This document shows positions 17,831-25,657 of a stretch of DNA of 64,000 nucleotides, one piece after another. The stretch's first letter is position 1. Each line of letters starts with the position of its first letter. The stretch is from Singulisphaera sp. GP187. Lineage in GTDB: Bacteria > Planctomycetota > Phycisphaerae > Phycisphaerales > SM1A02. A program made the translations under genes and the position numbers. The notes beneath the pieces were generated by a model, which ran no database searches, was not told where the DNA came from, and saw nothing but the letters and a program-made list of their open reading frames with translations. The DNA lies in assembly GCA_945862215.1 (NCBI GenBank), contig CAMAXY010000006.1, forward strand, positions 20,173 through 84,172, written 5' to 3'.

Positions 17831-17889
17831 GGGTGGTTCTTTCTGTTCTTCGATTCTTCTATTCTTATAGTGCTTGTAAAAGGATTCGT

Positions 17890-18288
17890 TTACGAAACGG
17901 CGCACACAACTTCGCCGCCTACGCGCATTTCACGAGCCTTGCGGTCACTCATCACGCCTTGGCTTGTTGAGACCACCGTGATCCCAAGTCCTTCAAGAAG
18001 TCGGGGCATTGATTCGGCCCCGCAATACACGCGGCATCCTGAATGGGAAACACGATCAATGCGATTGATGAGCGTTTCTCCACGAGGTCCATACTTCAAT
18101 TGGACACGCAGAAGTCCTTGGCGTCCGTCTGGGATCACTTCGAATCCCATGATGAAACCTTCGTCGCGCAACACCTCTAAAACTCCTCGATTGAGGCGGT
18201 TATTGAGGCAAGTCACGTTCTTGCGGCGAATAGACACAGCATTACGGATGCGGGTCAACATATCGGCGGTTAGATCTTGCAATGACAT
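17890..18288 (-). CDS. rpsH: Ribosomal protein uS8
   Basis: 30S assembly protein and, in E. coli, translational repressor of the spc operon. 132 residues. DMLTRIRNAV at the N-terminus and GLGITVVSTSQGVMSDRKAREMRVGGEVVCAV at the C-terminus are diagnostic. The tip is CAV followed by Ser rather than the usual aromatic/valine ending. Confidence 0.96.
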   Translation of the reverse strand: MSLQDLTADMLTRIRNAVSIRRKNVTCLNNRLNRGVLEVLRDEGFIMGFEVIPDGRQGLLRVQLKYGPRGETLINRIDRVSHSGCRVYCGAESMPRLLEGLGITVVSTSQGVMSDRKAREMRVGGEVVCAVS

Positions 18289-18337
18289 GGTTTGGTCCTT
18301 GAATATTGTCCTGAGTAATAAATATCGGCGTAGTGAA

Positions 18338-18523
18338 TTACCACGAAGCTTTTCGCATGCCTGGGATCATTCCCAGCAACGCCAACTGGCGCAACATGTG
18401 ACGACTGATTCTGAACTTTCTGTAATACGAGCGGGCATGTCCCGTGATCTCGCAGCGGTTTCGTTTTCGCGTCGAAAACTTCGGCGCAATCTTCATTTTT
18501 GCAAATACGCGTTTACTTGCCAT
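18338..18523 (-). CDS. rpsN: Ribosomal protein uS14, short form without zinc ligands
   Basis: 30S head protein. The 61-residue length and [24 protein letters not shown]...IPGMRKASW match the short, usually zinc-binding uS14. Of the two CxxC pairs only Cys24 remains; the other positions are Thr27, Ser40 and Met43, so zinc cannot be bound in the usual way. It lies between rplE and rpsH, the normal site for this gene. Confidence 0.95.
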   Translation of the reverse strand: MASKRVFAKMKIAPKFSTRKRNRCEITGHARSYYRKFRISRHMLRQLALLGMIPGMRKASW

Positions 18524-18531
18524 AGTTCTCC

Positions 18532-19161
18532 TTATTGAGCAGCAGCTGCTGCAACCGGCTTGCTTGATGTTTCTTCTGGCTTCACGAAAGGCATTCCAAG
18601 TTCAGCCAAGACAAGCCGGCTTTTCTTTGGATCGCTATGCGTGAAGACGATGTTGATGTTCATTCCGTGCGAGTGATTGATGTTTGCCATATTGATTTCA
18701 GGCCAAACAGCCTGTTCGCTCAATCCCATCGCAAAGTTTCCTTGACGGTCGAATGTCTTGTCAGACACTCCGCGGAAATCCTTGATACGTGGCATAGCGA
18801 GGTTGATCAAACGATCAAGAAAATTCCACATGCGCTCGCGGCGCAGAGTCACCATGAATGCACTTGGCGCACCTTCTCGAACCTTGAAGTTCGAAACTGC
18901 TTTCTTTGCCAGAATCATAATTGGCTTCTGTCCAGAGATTGTCGAGAGTGTGCCAATCACAGCGTCGCGATACTCAGGCTTCAGTTTCTGATTCTCGAGG
19001 TGACGACCAACTCCAACGTTGATCACAACCTTGTCAATCCTTGGCAATTGATGAATGTTCTTCATGCCGAATTCCTTCAGAACTCGGGCGGAAACTTCTT
19101 CGCGATACGCCCGACGGAGTCGAGGTTCAGGAAGCGATGTTGGTATTTCTTTCTTGCTCAT
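18532..19161 (-). CDS. rplE: Ribosomal protein uL5
   Basis: 5S rRNA-binding 50S protein. The ATG at 19161 ([14 protein letters not shown]) has GGAG seven bases upstream; the longer in-frame start at 19206 would overlap rplX and adds a Pro/Ser-rich segment, so the shorter 209-residue form was chosen. Blocks [36 protein letters not shown] and [26 protein letters not shown] are typical. The ~30-residue Ala/Ser-rich tail is extra. Confidence 0.95.
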   Translation of the reverse strand: MSKKEIPTSLPEPRLRRAYREEVSARVLKEFGMKNIHQLPRIDKVVINVGVGRHLENQKLKPEYRDAVIGTLSTISGQKPIMILAKKAVSNFKVREGAPSAFMVTLRRERMWNFLDRLINLAMPRIKDFRGVSDKTFDRQGNFAMGLSEQAVWPEINMANINHSHGMNINIVFTHSDPKKSRLVLAELGMPFVKPEETSSKPVAAAAAQ

Positions 19162-19171
19162 TGATACTCCT

Positions 19172-19525
19172 TCAGGACTTGGACTTGGTCTTGGACTTGG
19201 TCGCACGTCTCAGCACATGCAATTCACTATTGTTTCGCGCTGAAAGACGAACCTTCGAACCATCAGGCTTGGTGACAAATCGAACGCGCGATGGTTTCCC
19301 ATCAACGACGGGGCTGACATTGGAAATGTGAATCGAGAGTTCTTTCTCGATCACGAAACCCTTTGGCTGTTGCTGGTTGGGCTTCATATTGCGCTTGCGC
19401 ACATTGACGCCTTTCACAATCACGCGCATCGCCTTGCGATCCACTGTGATAATTTCACCAGTTTCACCGCGGTTATTTCCTGCGGTAACAACGACAAGAT
19501 CGCCTTTTTTTACATGGAGCGGCAT
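19172..19525 (-). CDS. rplX: Ribosomal protein uL24
   Basis: 50S assembly-initiating protein with a KOW motif (KKGDLVVVTAGNNRGETGEIITVDRKAMRVIVKGVN). 117 residues, ending in a short Lys/Ser/Thr repeat tail (ATKSKTKSKS). Four bases separate it from rplN. Confidence 0.96.
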   Translation of the reverse strand: MPLHVKKGDLVVVTAGNNRGETGEIITVDRKAMRVIVKGVNVRKRNMKPNQQQPKGFVIEKELSIHISNVSPVVDGKPSRVRFVTKPDGSKVRLSARNNSELHVLRRATKSKTKSKS

Positions 19526-19529
19526 GGGA

Positions 19530-19916
19530 TTAGACCACCTCTGGCGCGAGGGAAACGATTTTCATGTAATTCTTTTCCCGAAGTTCACGTGCAACCGCGC
19601 CGAAGATGCGCGTGCCCTTGGGATTACCATCATCATCGATCAGAACGCATGCATTCGAATCGAACCGAACGTAGGAGCCGTCATTACGACGAACTGGATA
19701 TTTGACGCGCACAATCACTGCAAGCGCTTTGTCCCCGGACTTCACGTCACCGTTGGGAATCGCTGCTTTGATTGCAACACGAACTCGATCGCCGACCGAC
19801 ATCGAAAGACGCGTGAAGCGTCCTCGAGCGGTACTTGATCCAAGCACACCGATCACCATGGCTTCACGTGCGCCACTGTTGTCGGCTACTTCAAGTCTGC
19901 TTTCTTTTTGAATCAT
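19530..19916 (-). CDS. rplN: Ribosomal protein uL14
   Basis: 50S protein at the subunit interface. 128 residues; [57 protein letters not shown] and the final IVSLAPEVV are diagnostic. A GGAG ribosome binding site precedes the ATG. Confidence 0.97.
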   Translation of the reverse strand: MIQKESRLEVADNSGAREAMVIGVLGSSTARGRFTRLSMSVGDRVRVAIKAAIPNGDVKSGDKALAVIVRVKYPVRRNDGSYVRFDSNACVLIDDDGNPKGTRIFGAVARELREKNYMKIVSLAPEVV

Positions 19917-19939
19917 CGCTGAGGTCTCCGTTAATTTCT

Positions 19940-20332
19940 TTACTTCTTGACTGACTTCTTTGGTGCTGATTTGCTCGCAGTTTTGGTCGCTGGTTTGCCT
20001 GCATCCTTCAAAGGATCTTTGGCCTTGACTGCTTCGCCGTAAACCAATTCTGCCTTCATTGGTGCGCGTTCAACGATCCGAACAAGCGCCCAGCGCTTGG
20101 TTCGTGACACTGGACGGCACTCTGCGATCTCCACGCGGTCACCCGCATGCGAGTCGTTGGTTTCATCATGAATCTGGAGAACTGTGCGCTTGCGGACATA
20201 CTTTCCATAGCGTGGATGTCTGGCGGAATATTGAATGACAACACGTCGTGTTCGATCTTGCACATCTCGATCGACCATGCCGATCAGGCGAGGGCTTTTC
20301 TCTGGAATCACAACTGGGGATTTACGACTCAA
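19940..20332 (-). CDS. rpsQ: Ribosomal protein uS17 with basic tail
   Basis: Primary 16S rRNA-binding protein, OB fold. [45 protein letters not shown] and [29 protein letters not shown] are standard. The product has 130 residues against about 85 usually: the last ~40 are a Lys/Ala/Thr-rich tail ([18 protein letters not shown]). The start overlaps rpmC by ATGA. Confidence 0.95.
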   Translation of the reverse strand: MSRKSPVVIPEKSPRLIGMVDRDVQDRTRRVVIQYSARHPRYGKYVRKRTVLQIHDETNDSHAGDRVEIAECRPVSRTKRWALVRIVERAPMKAELVYGEAVKAKDPLKDAGKPATKTASKSAPKKSVKK

Positions 20333-20661
20333 GACATCACCTTCTTTCCTTCAGCAAGCTTGCCGGCTTCGAGCTTCTTCAGATCGGATCTCTTTGCACC
20401 TGGCTTCTTGACAACTACTTTCTTAACGACTGGAGCTTTCGCAACTTTCTTGCGAGAAAGTGGTGGATTCTTTGCAACTCGGCGCGACGACTCTTCAGTC
20501 AACAGCCGAGCGAGTTCGACTCGCATCTTGCCGAACTGAGAAGAGTCCTTGATCTTTTCAGTCACGACTTGCGACTTGAGATTGAACAGCGCGCGACGGA
20601 CTCGGGCGCTTTCGAGGCCCAAGTCTTCGTCATTCATTTTCTTGATTTCATTCATTTCCAT
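20329..20661 (-). CDS. rpmC: Ribosomal protein uL29 with basic tail
   Basis: 50S protein at the tunnel exit. The first ~65 residues (MNDEDLGLESARVRRALFNLKSQVVTEKIKDSSQFGKMRVELARLLTE) are L29. The last ~45 are a Lys/Val/Ala-rich extension (KKVAKAPVVKKVVVKKPGAKRS), giving 110 residues. The start at 20661 (MEMNEIKKM) could instead be the Met at codon 3. Confidence 0.94.
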   Translation of the reverse strand: MEMNEIKKMNDEDLGLESARVRRALFNLKSQVVTEKIKDSSQFGKMRVELARLLTEESSRRVAKNPPLSRKKVAKAPVVKKVVVKKPGAKRSDLKKLEAGKLAEGKKVMS

Positions 20662-20706
20662 TGATTCAGTTCCTTGCTTAAAAATCTATCTGGTGTATCT
20701 ATCTCA

Positions 20707-21126
20707 TTACACTGCCAAACGACGGGCAACCATTCTGCAGCGAATCGGCATCTTGTGCGCCACACGCGCCAAGGCTTGCTTCGCCAAATCTTCTGGGACA
20801 CCTTCGACTTCGAAGAGAATTGTTCCAGGCTTCACGCATGCTGCCCAATATTCGACTTCAGCTTTTCCAGTACCCATTCGGGTTTCCAAAGGCTTCTTCG
20901 AAATCGGCTTCTCTGGGAAAACTCGAATATAGAGTTTGCCTTGGCGACGAAGGAAATGCTGAGCTGCAATACGGCCTGCGTCGATTTGACGACCGCTCAG
21001 CCACACTGTTTCCAGTGATTGCAATCCATAATCTCCGTATGCGACATAGTTGCCGCGTGTTGCGCAGCCCTTCATCTTGCCGCGCTGTTGCTTGCGGTAC
21101 TTGACTCGTGATGGAAGTAGTTTCAT
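20707..21126 (-). CDS. rplP: Ribosomal protein uL16
   Basis: 50S protein near the A-site tRNA elbow. 139 residues, normal. MKLLPSRVKYRKQQRGKMKGCATRGNYVAYGDYGLQSLE, RQIDAGRIAAQHFLRRQGKLYIRVFP and RMGTGKAEVEYWAACVKPGTILFEVEGV are diagnostic. Confidence 0.97.
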   Translation of the reverse strand: MKLLPSRVKYRKQQRGKMKGCATRGNYVAYGDYGLQSLETVWLSGRQIDAGRIAAQHFLRRQGKLYIRVFPEKPISKKPLETRMGTGKAEVEYWAACVKPGTILFEVEGVPEDLAKQALARVAHKMPIRCRMVARRLAV

Positions 21127-21157
21127 GTCTTCTTTTCTTTTCTGGGTTCAGTTCAGA

Positions 21158-21865
21158 TCAGCGTCTTCCACGCGCACGGGCTCGGCCACCCGCTGCATTG
21201 GATTGATATTCGGGTTGAGTTTCAGCAGCGGAATACATGCCGCGATAGACCCACACTTTGACGCCAAGTGCGCCATAGGTTGTGAATGAATGCGCGAGCG
21301 CGTAATCAACATGTGCCTGCAAGGTTGAACGTGGAATCGATCCAAGTCGCATATCAAGTGTTCGGCTCATTTCTGCGCCGCCCAAACGACCTGCCAAGAG
21401 AATTCGAATTCCCTTTGCACCATTCTGCATTGCACTTTCGCAGCGCTGCTTGATGAGGCGACGAAAATTCGCGCGCTTCTTCAATTGTTCAGCCATTGTT
21501 TCTGCGATGAGTCTTGCATCAATTTCTGGATTGCGCACTTCAACAACATTGACGGCGACTTTGCGACTCGTCAACGCTTGAAGTTCATTCACTAATTGTT
21601 CCTTCCCGGAACCCTTCAGTCCAAGTACTTGGCCTGGACGCGCCGTCTTGATGACGACAGTTAATTCTTCGCGCGTTCTCTCGATGAGAATGTCGCTCAC
21701 CGCCGCAAAGGGAGGTGTGCGATTCAGTCGCTTGTCAATGAACTGGCGGATCTTGTAATCCTCGACCAACAATTCACCAAAGAGAGCTTTTGGAGCAAAC
21801 CAACGACTCTTGTGCGCTTCAGTGATGCCGACTCGAAAACCAAATGGATGTGTTTTTTGACCCAT
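21158..21865 (-). CDS. rpsC: Ribosomal protein uS3
   Basis: 30S head protein at the mRNA entry. 235 residues. MGQKTHPFGFRVGITEAHKSRWFA, a KH domain with the GLKGSGKE loop, and GAKGIRILLAGRLGGAEMSR..GSIPRSTLQAHVDYA are typical. The C-terminal RARARGRR tail is basic. Confidence 0.97.
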   Translation of the reverse strand: MGQKTHPFGFRVGITEAHKSRWFAPKALFGELLVEDYKIRQFIDKRLNRTPPFAAVSDILIERTREELTVVIKTARPGQVLGLKGSGKEQLVNELQALTSRKVAVNVVEVRNPEIDARLIAETMAEQLKKRANFRRLIKQRCESAMQNGAKGIRILLAGRLGGAEMSRTLDMRLGSIPRSTLQAHVDYALAHSFTTYGALGVKVWVYRGMYSAAETQPEYQSNAAGGRARARGRR

Positions 21866-21875
21866 ATTGAAAGCC

Positions 21876-22211
21876 TCAGGATTTGCGCTCAGCGACAGTC
21901 ACATAGATATGACATGTTCGCTTCTTGATTGGATGTGAGCGCCCACGGTCTTTCGGCTGAAAGCGCTTGATGATTGGACCTTCGTCCACCTTTGTTTCTT
22001 TGATGAAGAGCGAGCCAACATCGGCATCCTTCTCTTCTGCATTGGCGATTGCGCTCTTGAGCACAACCTTCACGAACACTGCACCGCGGCGCGGGCTGAA
22101 GTCCAGACGAGCCATTGCACTTGCGACATCAAGTCCGCGGATCATGTCAATGACCAAACGAACTTTTCGCGGTGCGATTCGGCAGTGACGATGTGTAGCT
22201 GTATATGCCAT
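21876..22211 (-). CDS. rplV: Ribosomal protein uL22
   Basis: 50S protein lining the exit tunnel. 111 residues; the order RIAPRKVRLVIDMIRG, AVFVKVVLKSAIANAEEK and GPIIKRFQPKDRGRSHPIKKRTCHIYVTVAE fits L22. GGAG lies just upstream of the ATG; a ten-base gap separates it from rpsC. Confidence 0.97.
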   Translation of the reverse strand: MAYTATHRHCRIAPRKVRLVIDMIRGLDVASAMARLDFSPRRGAVFVKVVLKSAIANAEEKDADVGSLFIKETKVDEGPIIKRFQPKDRGRSHPIKKRTCHIYVTVAERKS

Positions 22212-22234
22212 AGGTATCTCCAGATGAATCAGAT

Positions 22235-22525
22235 TCAGGACTTCTCGCCGCCGGCGATGCCTTCCTTCTTGTTCGTGTGTCCTCGGAAGGAACGCGTCAT
22301 TGAAAACTCGCCAAGCTTGTGTCCAACCATGTCTTCGGTCACGAAGACATCAATGAACATGCGTCCGTTGTGCACTTGAAATGTCGTACCCACAAATTCG
22401 GGAACGATCGTGCATGCGCGGCGCCAAGTCTTGATTGGCAGACGTCGGCTTCCCGGTTGAATTGCTTCGACCTTGCGGAAGAGCTTTTCGTCAACTGCGG
22501 GACCTTTCTTTGATGATCGAGACAT
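22235..22525 (-). CDS. rpsS: Ribosomal protein uS19
   Basis: 30S head protein. 96 residues. [62 protein letters not shown] and MTRSFRGH match S19. The ribosome binding site AGGAG is clear. Confidence 0.97.
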   Translation of the reverse strand: MSRSSKKGPAVDEKLFRKVEAIQPGSRRLPIKTWRRACTIVPEFVGTTFQVHNGRMFIDVFVTEDMVGHKLGEFSMTRSFRGHTNKKEGIAGGEKS

Positions 22526-22558
22526 GTTTCGTAATCTCCTGAGTAAATAGACCGAAAA

Positions 22559-23413
22559 TTAGACTTTCAATTGACCGTAACGACGACTGAATCGACGTCG
22601 AAGAATTCGTTCATCACTAGCCTTGCCGCGCAAACGAGTGCGACCGCCCTTTGATGGTGTGTTGCTTGCATTCGATGGAATCTGTCCACCCTTCGAACGA
22701 CCTTCACCACCTCCGTGCGGATGCTGATGATGACTCATCGCCATACCGCGAGTGCGTGGACGTCGTCCGAGCCAACGAGCGCGACCTGCTTTGCCAAGTT
22801 TGACAAGAGCATGATCTGCGTTTCCGACCGGACCGATTGTTGCGCGACAATCGAGAGAGACCTGACGAATTTCGCCAGATGGCATCACGAGAGTTGCGAA
22901 ACGACCTTCTTTATTTGTCAGACGAGCTGACATTCCTGCAGAGCGAACTAATTGTGCGCCGCGTCCAGGAACCATTTCGATTGCGTGCAGTTCGAGACCT
23001 GTTGGAATATGACGAAGGGTCATGCAATTTCCAACATCAGGATCGATCTGCTTTGCCGAACTGAGAACATTCGATCCAACCTTGATGTTCTTTGGAGCAA
23101 GGATGTATCGCATGCTTCCATCTGCATACTTCAGAAGCGCAAGATGGCACGAGCGATTTGGATCGTATTCAACTCCGACGACCAAAGCTGGCTCATCATC
23201 TTTCGTACGACGCCAATCAATGAGACGATAGCGGCGCTTATGTCCACCACCCTGTTGAATGACGGTCAACTTTCCTTGGCAATTTCGTCCACCAGTTTTT
23301 GGCAATGGACGAAGCAGGCTTTTTTCTGGCTTCTTCTTGGTGACTTCAGTGTGCAAATTGACCGACGCGTTGCGGCGGCTATTCGTGACTGGTTTATAAA
23401 CTCGAATCGTCAT
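22559..23413 (-). CDS. rplB: Ribosomal protein uL2
   Basis: 50S protein close to the peptidyl-transferase centre. 284 residues, slightly longer than usual. GRNCQGKLTVIQQGGGHKRRYRLIDWRR and the catalytic-loop HPHGGGEGR with its conserved histidine are present. The residues before that loop, normally MNPVDHPHGG, read MSHHQHPHGG, an unusual substitution in a near-invariant segment. Confidence 0.97.
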   Translation of the reverse strand: MTIRVYKPVTNSRRNASVNLHTEVTKKKPEKSLLRPLPKTGGRNCQGKLTVIQQGGGHKRRYRLIDWRRTKDDEPALVVGVEYDPNRSCHLALLKYADGSMRYILAPKNIKVGSNVLSSAKQIDPDVGNCMTLRHIPTGLELHAIEMVPGRGAQLVRSAGMSARLTNKEGRFATLVMPSGEIRQVSLDCRATIGPVGNADHALVKLGKAGRARWLGRRPRTRGMAMSHHQHPHGGGEGRSKGGQIPSNASNTPSKGGRTRLRGKASDERILRRRFSRRYGQLKV

Positions 23414-23437
23414 GGGTTTCTATGCTCCAGTATCAAA

Positions 23438-23716
23438 TCAGAAGAGTTCGATCCGGTCTTCGGGATGCACACGAACGATCGCATGCTTGACCCACTTGCC
23501 TGGAATGAGACCAAATTTCGCGCGGCGATCTTCGCCTTTTCGGTTGTTGACGCTGACGCCAAGAACACGAACTTTGTAGAGCGCAACAACAGCCAACTTG
23601 ACGTCAGTCTTGTTTGCTCGACCGTCGATCTCGAAGGTGTAGCGATTGACATCGCTCGCGCCTGCGTTTGCTTTTTCGGTGATCAGAGGGCGACGAATGA
23701 CTTCGGTCGGAATCAT
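23438..23716 (-). CDS. rplW: Ribosomal protein uL23
   Basis: 50S exit-site protein that docks trigger factor and SRP. The ATG at 23716 overlaps the rplD stop (ATGA) and gives MIPTEVIRRPLITEKANAG, the family N-terminus, with 92 residues; the in-frame start at 23746 adds ten residues inside rplD. Confidence 0.96.
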   Translation of the reverse strand: MIPTEVIRRPLITEKANAGASDVNRYTFEIDGRANKTDVKLAVVALYKVRVLGVSVNNRKGEDRRAKFGLIPGKWVKHAIVRVHPEDRIELF

Positions 23717-24369
23717 GATTTGACCTCTTCTGAATTTGCAAAACAACTTTCGTCGAGGAATGCAACCAATGTTGCACGGTCAATCACCAGAAATCGGTGA
23801 TTGAGCAACTCGAACACGTTGAGTTGATCGACACGAATGGTCGAGGAATATGGCAAGTTCGCAGCGCTTTGTCGAGCGACATCGTTCTTCGGATCGAGCG
23901 CAATCAAACAGGTTCGATTGATGCCCACAACCGTGAGCAAATCTGCAAACACAGTGGTCTTTCCCGAAGCGAGATTGAGATGATCAAAGCATTTCACTTC
24001 GCCGTCAACAAGCTTCGCGAGCAAAGCGTTGCGGTTGGCGAGACGTCGCATCTTTCTTGGAAGTGACGAACGCAAATCTTCGCGCGTTCGCGTCTTTGCG
24101 AACGCAACTCCACCACCCTTGCGGATTGGAGAACGAACGGCGCCTGCGCGAGCTCCACCCGTTCCTTTTTGCTTGTAAATCTTGCGAGTCGAACCATGAA
24201 CGCTTCCGCGACTCTTGGTTCGGGCAGAGCCTTGTCTTTGGTTCAAGTGAACCGCAACATAAGCTTGCTTCAGTAATGCAAAGCGAACTTCGCCGCCGAG
24301 CGTTACAGGGTCGATCTTAAGAGAGTCGACCTTCTTACCGTCATGAGAATAGATTGGTAAATCAATCAT
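23713..24369 (-). CDS. rplD: Ribosomal protein uL4
   Basis: 50S tunnel protein; in E. coli it represses the S10 operon. 218 residues. The tunnel-loop segment QRQGSARTKSRGSVHGSTRKIYKQKGTGGARAGAVRSPIRKGGGVAFAK is complete. Ribosome binding site GAAGGAAA follows a 16-bp palindrome. Separated from rplC by an unusually long 181-base gap. Confidence 0.96.
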   Translation of the reverse strand: MIDLPIYSHDGKKVDSLKIDPVTLGGEVRFALLKQAYVAVHLNQRQGSARTKSRGSVHGSTRKIYKQKGTGGARAGAVRSPIRKGGGVAFAKTRTREDLRSSLPRKMRRLANRNALLAKLVDGEVKCFDHLNLASGKTTVFADLLTVVGINRTCLIALDPKNDVARQSAANLPYSSTIRVDQLNVFELLNHRFLVIDRATLVAFLDESCFANSEEVKS

Positions 24370-24550
24370 TTCGTATTTCCTTCGGCGATATATCGCCGTT
24401 TTCGCCTTGCTCTCCCGACGCCAATCACAACAGGCGGTGGGTAGAGTTTGACTTGGATGATGTTCAAGTTGTCCTTGTCGTGTGGTTCCCGAGGGCTTTC
24501 GCCGGTTGGGCCTTCACAACAAAGCACGACGTCCGTGAGAAAAATGACGT
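24370..24550 (-). promoter_or_regulatory. 181-base rplC-rplD gap with a 16-bp perfect palindrome
   Basis: The longest gap inside the S10 block. It contains CGGCGATATATCGCCG (24383-24398), a perfect palindrome placed 5' of the rplD ribosome binding site; as RNA it forms a 6-bp stem with a TATA loop. I see no conserved small gene. It could be an internal promoter/operator or an RNA hairpin tuning rplD expression. Confidence 0.4.
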
Positions 24551-25237
24551 CTATGCCTTGGCCTGGAGCCTTGCCTTTGGTTTGTAGAGCCGAATTGCAG
24601 CTCGAACAGTGAGATAGCCAGAGTTTGCGCCGGGGACCGCCCCCTTCACAATAAGTAAATTCTTTTCAGCGTCGATGCTGATGACATCGAGACTTCGTGT
24701 TGTGACGCGCTCGTTGCCGAGGCGACCGGGCATCTTCTTGCCCTTCTTGATTTTTGCACCGTGTCCACGATCCGTTCCGTGACTTCCGATGGAACCAGGT
24801 GAACGATGCTTGCGCTCAGTACCGTGCGATGCGCAAAGACCCTTGAAGCGATACGCCTTCATAACTCCGGCGAATCCTTTTCCCTTGCTCGTTCCGATGA
24901 CATCGACAAACTTCACATTGCTGAAGGTCGAGGCGTCAATCATTTGACCGAGAGTGAATGCTTCTGCTTCCGCATCGTTCGCCAAGCGAATCTCGCTGTG
25001 CACGCGCTTTGGAGCAACTCCAGCTTTTGCATCGTGACCGATGACTGGCATCGAACTTCGGCGTGGCTTGACATCTTCGTATGCAAGTTGAACTGCGCTG
25101 TATCCGTCCTTCGCATTCGTCTTCACTTGTGTGACGAAACATGGTCCAGCGGAAATCACGGTGACTGGAATATTTCGACCATCGTCGAGAAACCAACGAG
25201 TCATTCCAATTTTTCGTCCGATGATTGCAGTGTTCAT
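24551..25237 (-). CDS. rplC: Ribosomal protein uL3
   Basis: 50S core protein whose central loop reaches the peptidyl-transferase centre. 228 residues. IGRKIGMTRWFLDDGRNIPVTVISAGPCFVTQVKT, the central SHGTERKHRSPGSIGSHGTDRGHGAKIKKGKKMPGRLG loop and the C-terminal VKGAVPGANSGYLTVRAAI are diagnostic. Confidence 0.97.
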   Translation of the reverse strand: MNTAIIGRKIGMTRWFLDDGRNIPVTVISAGPCFVTQVKTNAKDGYSAVQLAYEDVKPRRSSMPVIGHDAKAGVAPKRVHSEIRLANDAEAEAFTLGQMIDASTFSNVKFVDVIGTSKGKGFAGVMKAYRFKGLCASHGTERKHRSPGSIGSHGTDRGHGAKIKKGKKMPGRLGNERVTTRSLDVISIDAEKNLLIVKGAVPGANSGYLTVRAAIRLYKPKARLQAKA

Positions 25238-25257
25238 TTGATGCGACTCCGTAAAAC

Positions 25258-25563
25258 TTAGGCTTTGATTTTCACAAACACGCCGGCCGGAACCACGAGA
25301 CGGTTCAATGCATCGACGGTCTTGGAATTTGGATCTGAGATATCGATGATTCGCTTATGAGTTCGGATTTCGAACTGTTCGCGGCTCTTCTTATCGATGA
25401 AAGGCGATCGGTTGACGGTATAGATTTCGCGGCGAGTCGGCAACGGAACTGGTCCCGCCACACGTGCGCCACTGATCTTTGTTTGCTCCACGATTTCACG
25501 GGCGCTGGCATCCAGCACCTGATGGTCGTACGCTTCGAGTCTTATGCGAATAGTTCCGTTCAT
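25258..25563 (-). CDS. rpsJ: Ribosomal protein uS10
   Basis: 30S head protein and NusE antitermination factor. 101 residues; [71 protein letters not shown] is standard. First gene of the superoperon. Its ribosome binding site AGGGG (seven bases from the ATG) lies in the 3' arm of a small hairpin. Confidence 0.97.
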   Translation of the reverse strand: MNGTIRIRLEAYDHQVLDASAREIVEQTKISGARVAGPVPLPTRREIYTVNRSPFIDKKSREQFEIRTHKRIIDISDPNSKTVDALNRLVVPAGVFVKIKA

Positions 25564-25570
25564 AGTAGTT

Positions 25571-25585
25571 CCCCTAGATCAGGGG
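25571..25585 (-). promoter_or_regulatory. Hairpin covering the rpsJ ribosome binding site
   Basis: On the mRNA, CCCCT and AGGGG pair around a five-base loop. The AGGGG arm is the rpsJ Shine-Dalgarno sequence, seven bases from the ATG. This can limit translation of the first gene and would suit feedback by a ribosomal protein (inference). Confidence 0.45.
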
Positions 25586-25595
25586 CGAATCGGCG

Positions 25596-25623
25596 ATGAT
25601 ATCGACTTGCGTGAAACTGTCAA
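25596..25623 (-). promoter_or_regulatory. Promoter of the S10-spc-alpha superoperon
   Basis: On the - strand TTGACA (25623-25618), a 16-base spacer and TATCAT (25601-25596) stand about 35 bases before the rpsJ ATG. The -35 box is perfect sigma-70 consensus, and the place is right for a strongly expressed operon. Confidence 0.65.
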
Positions 25624-25657
25624 CTGCTTTGGAAAGTTGGGCCGATGTTTCAATTCA

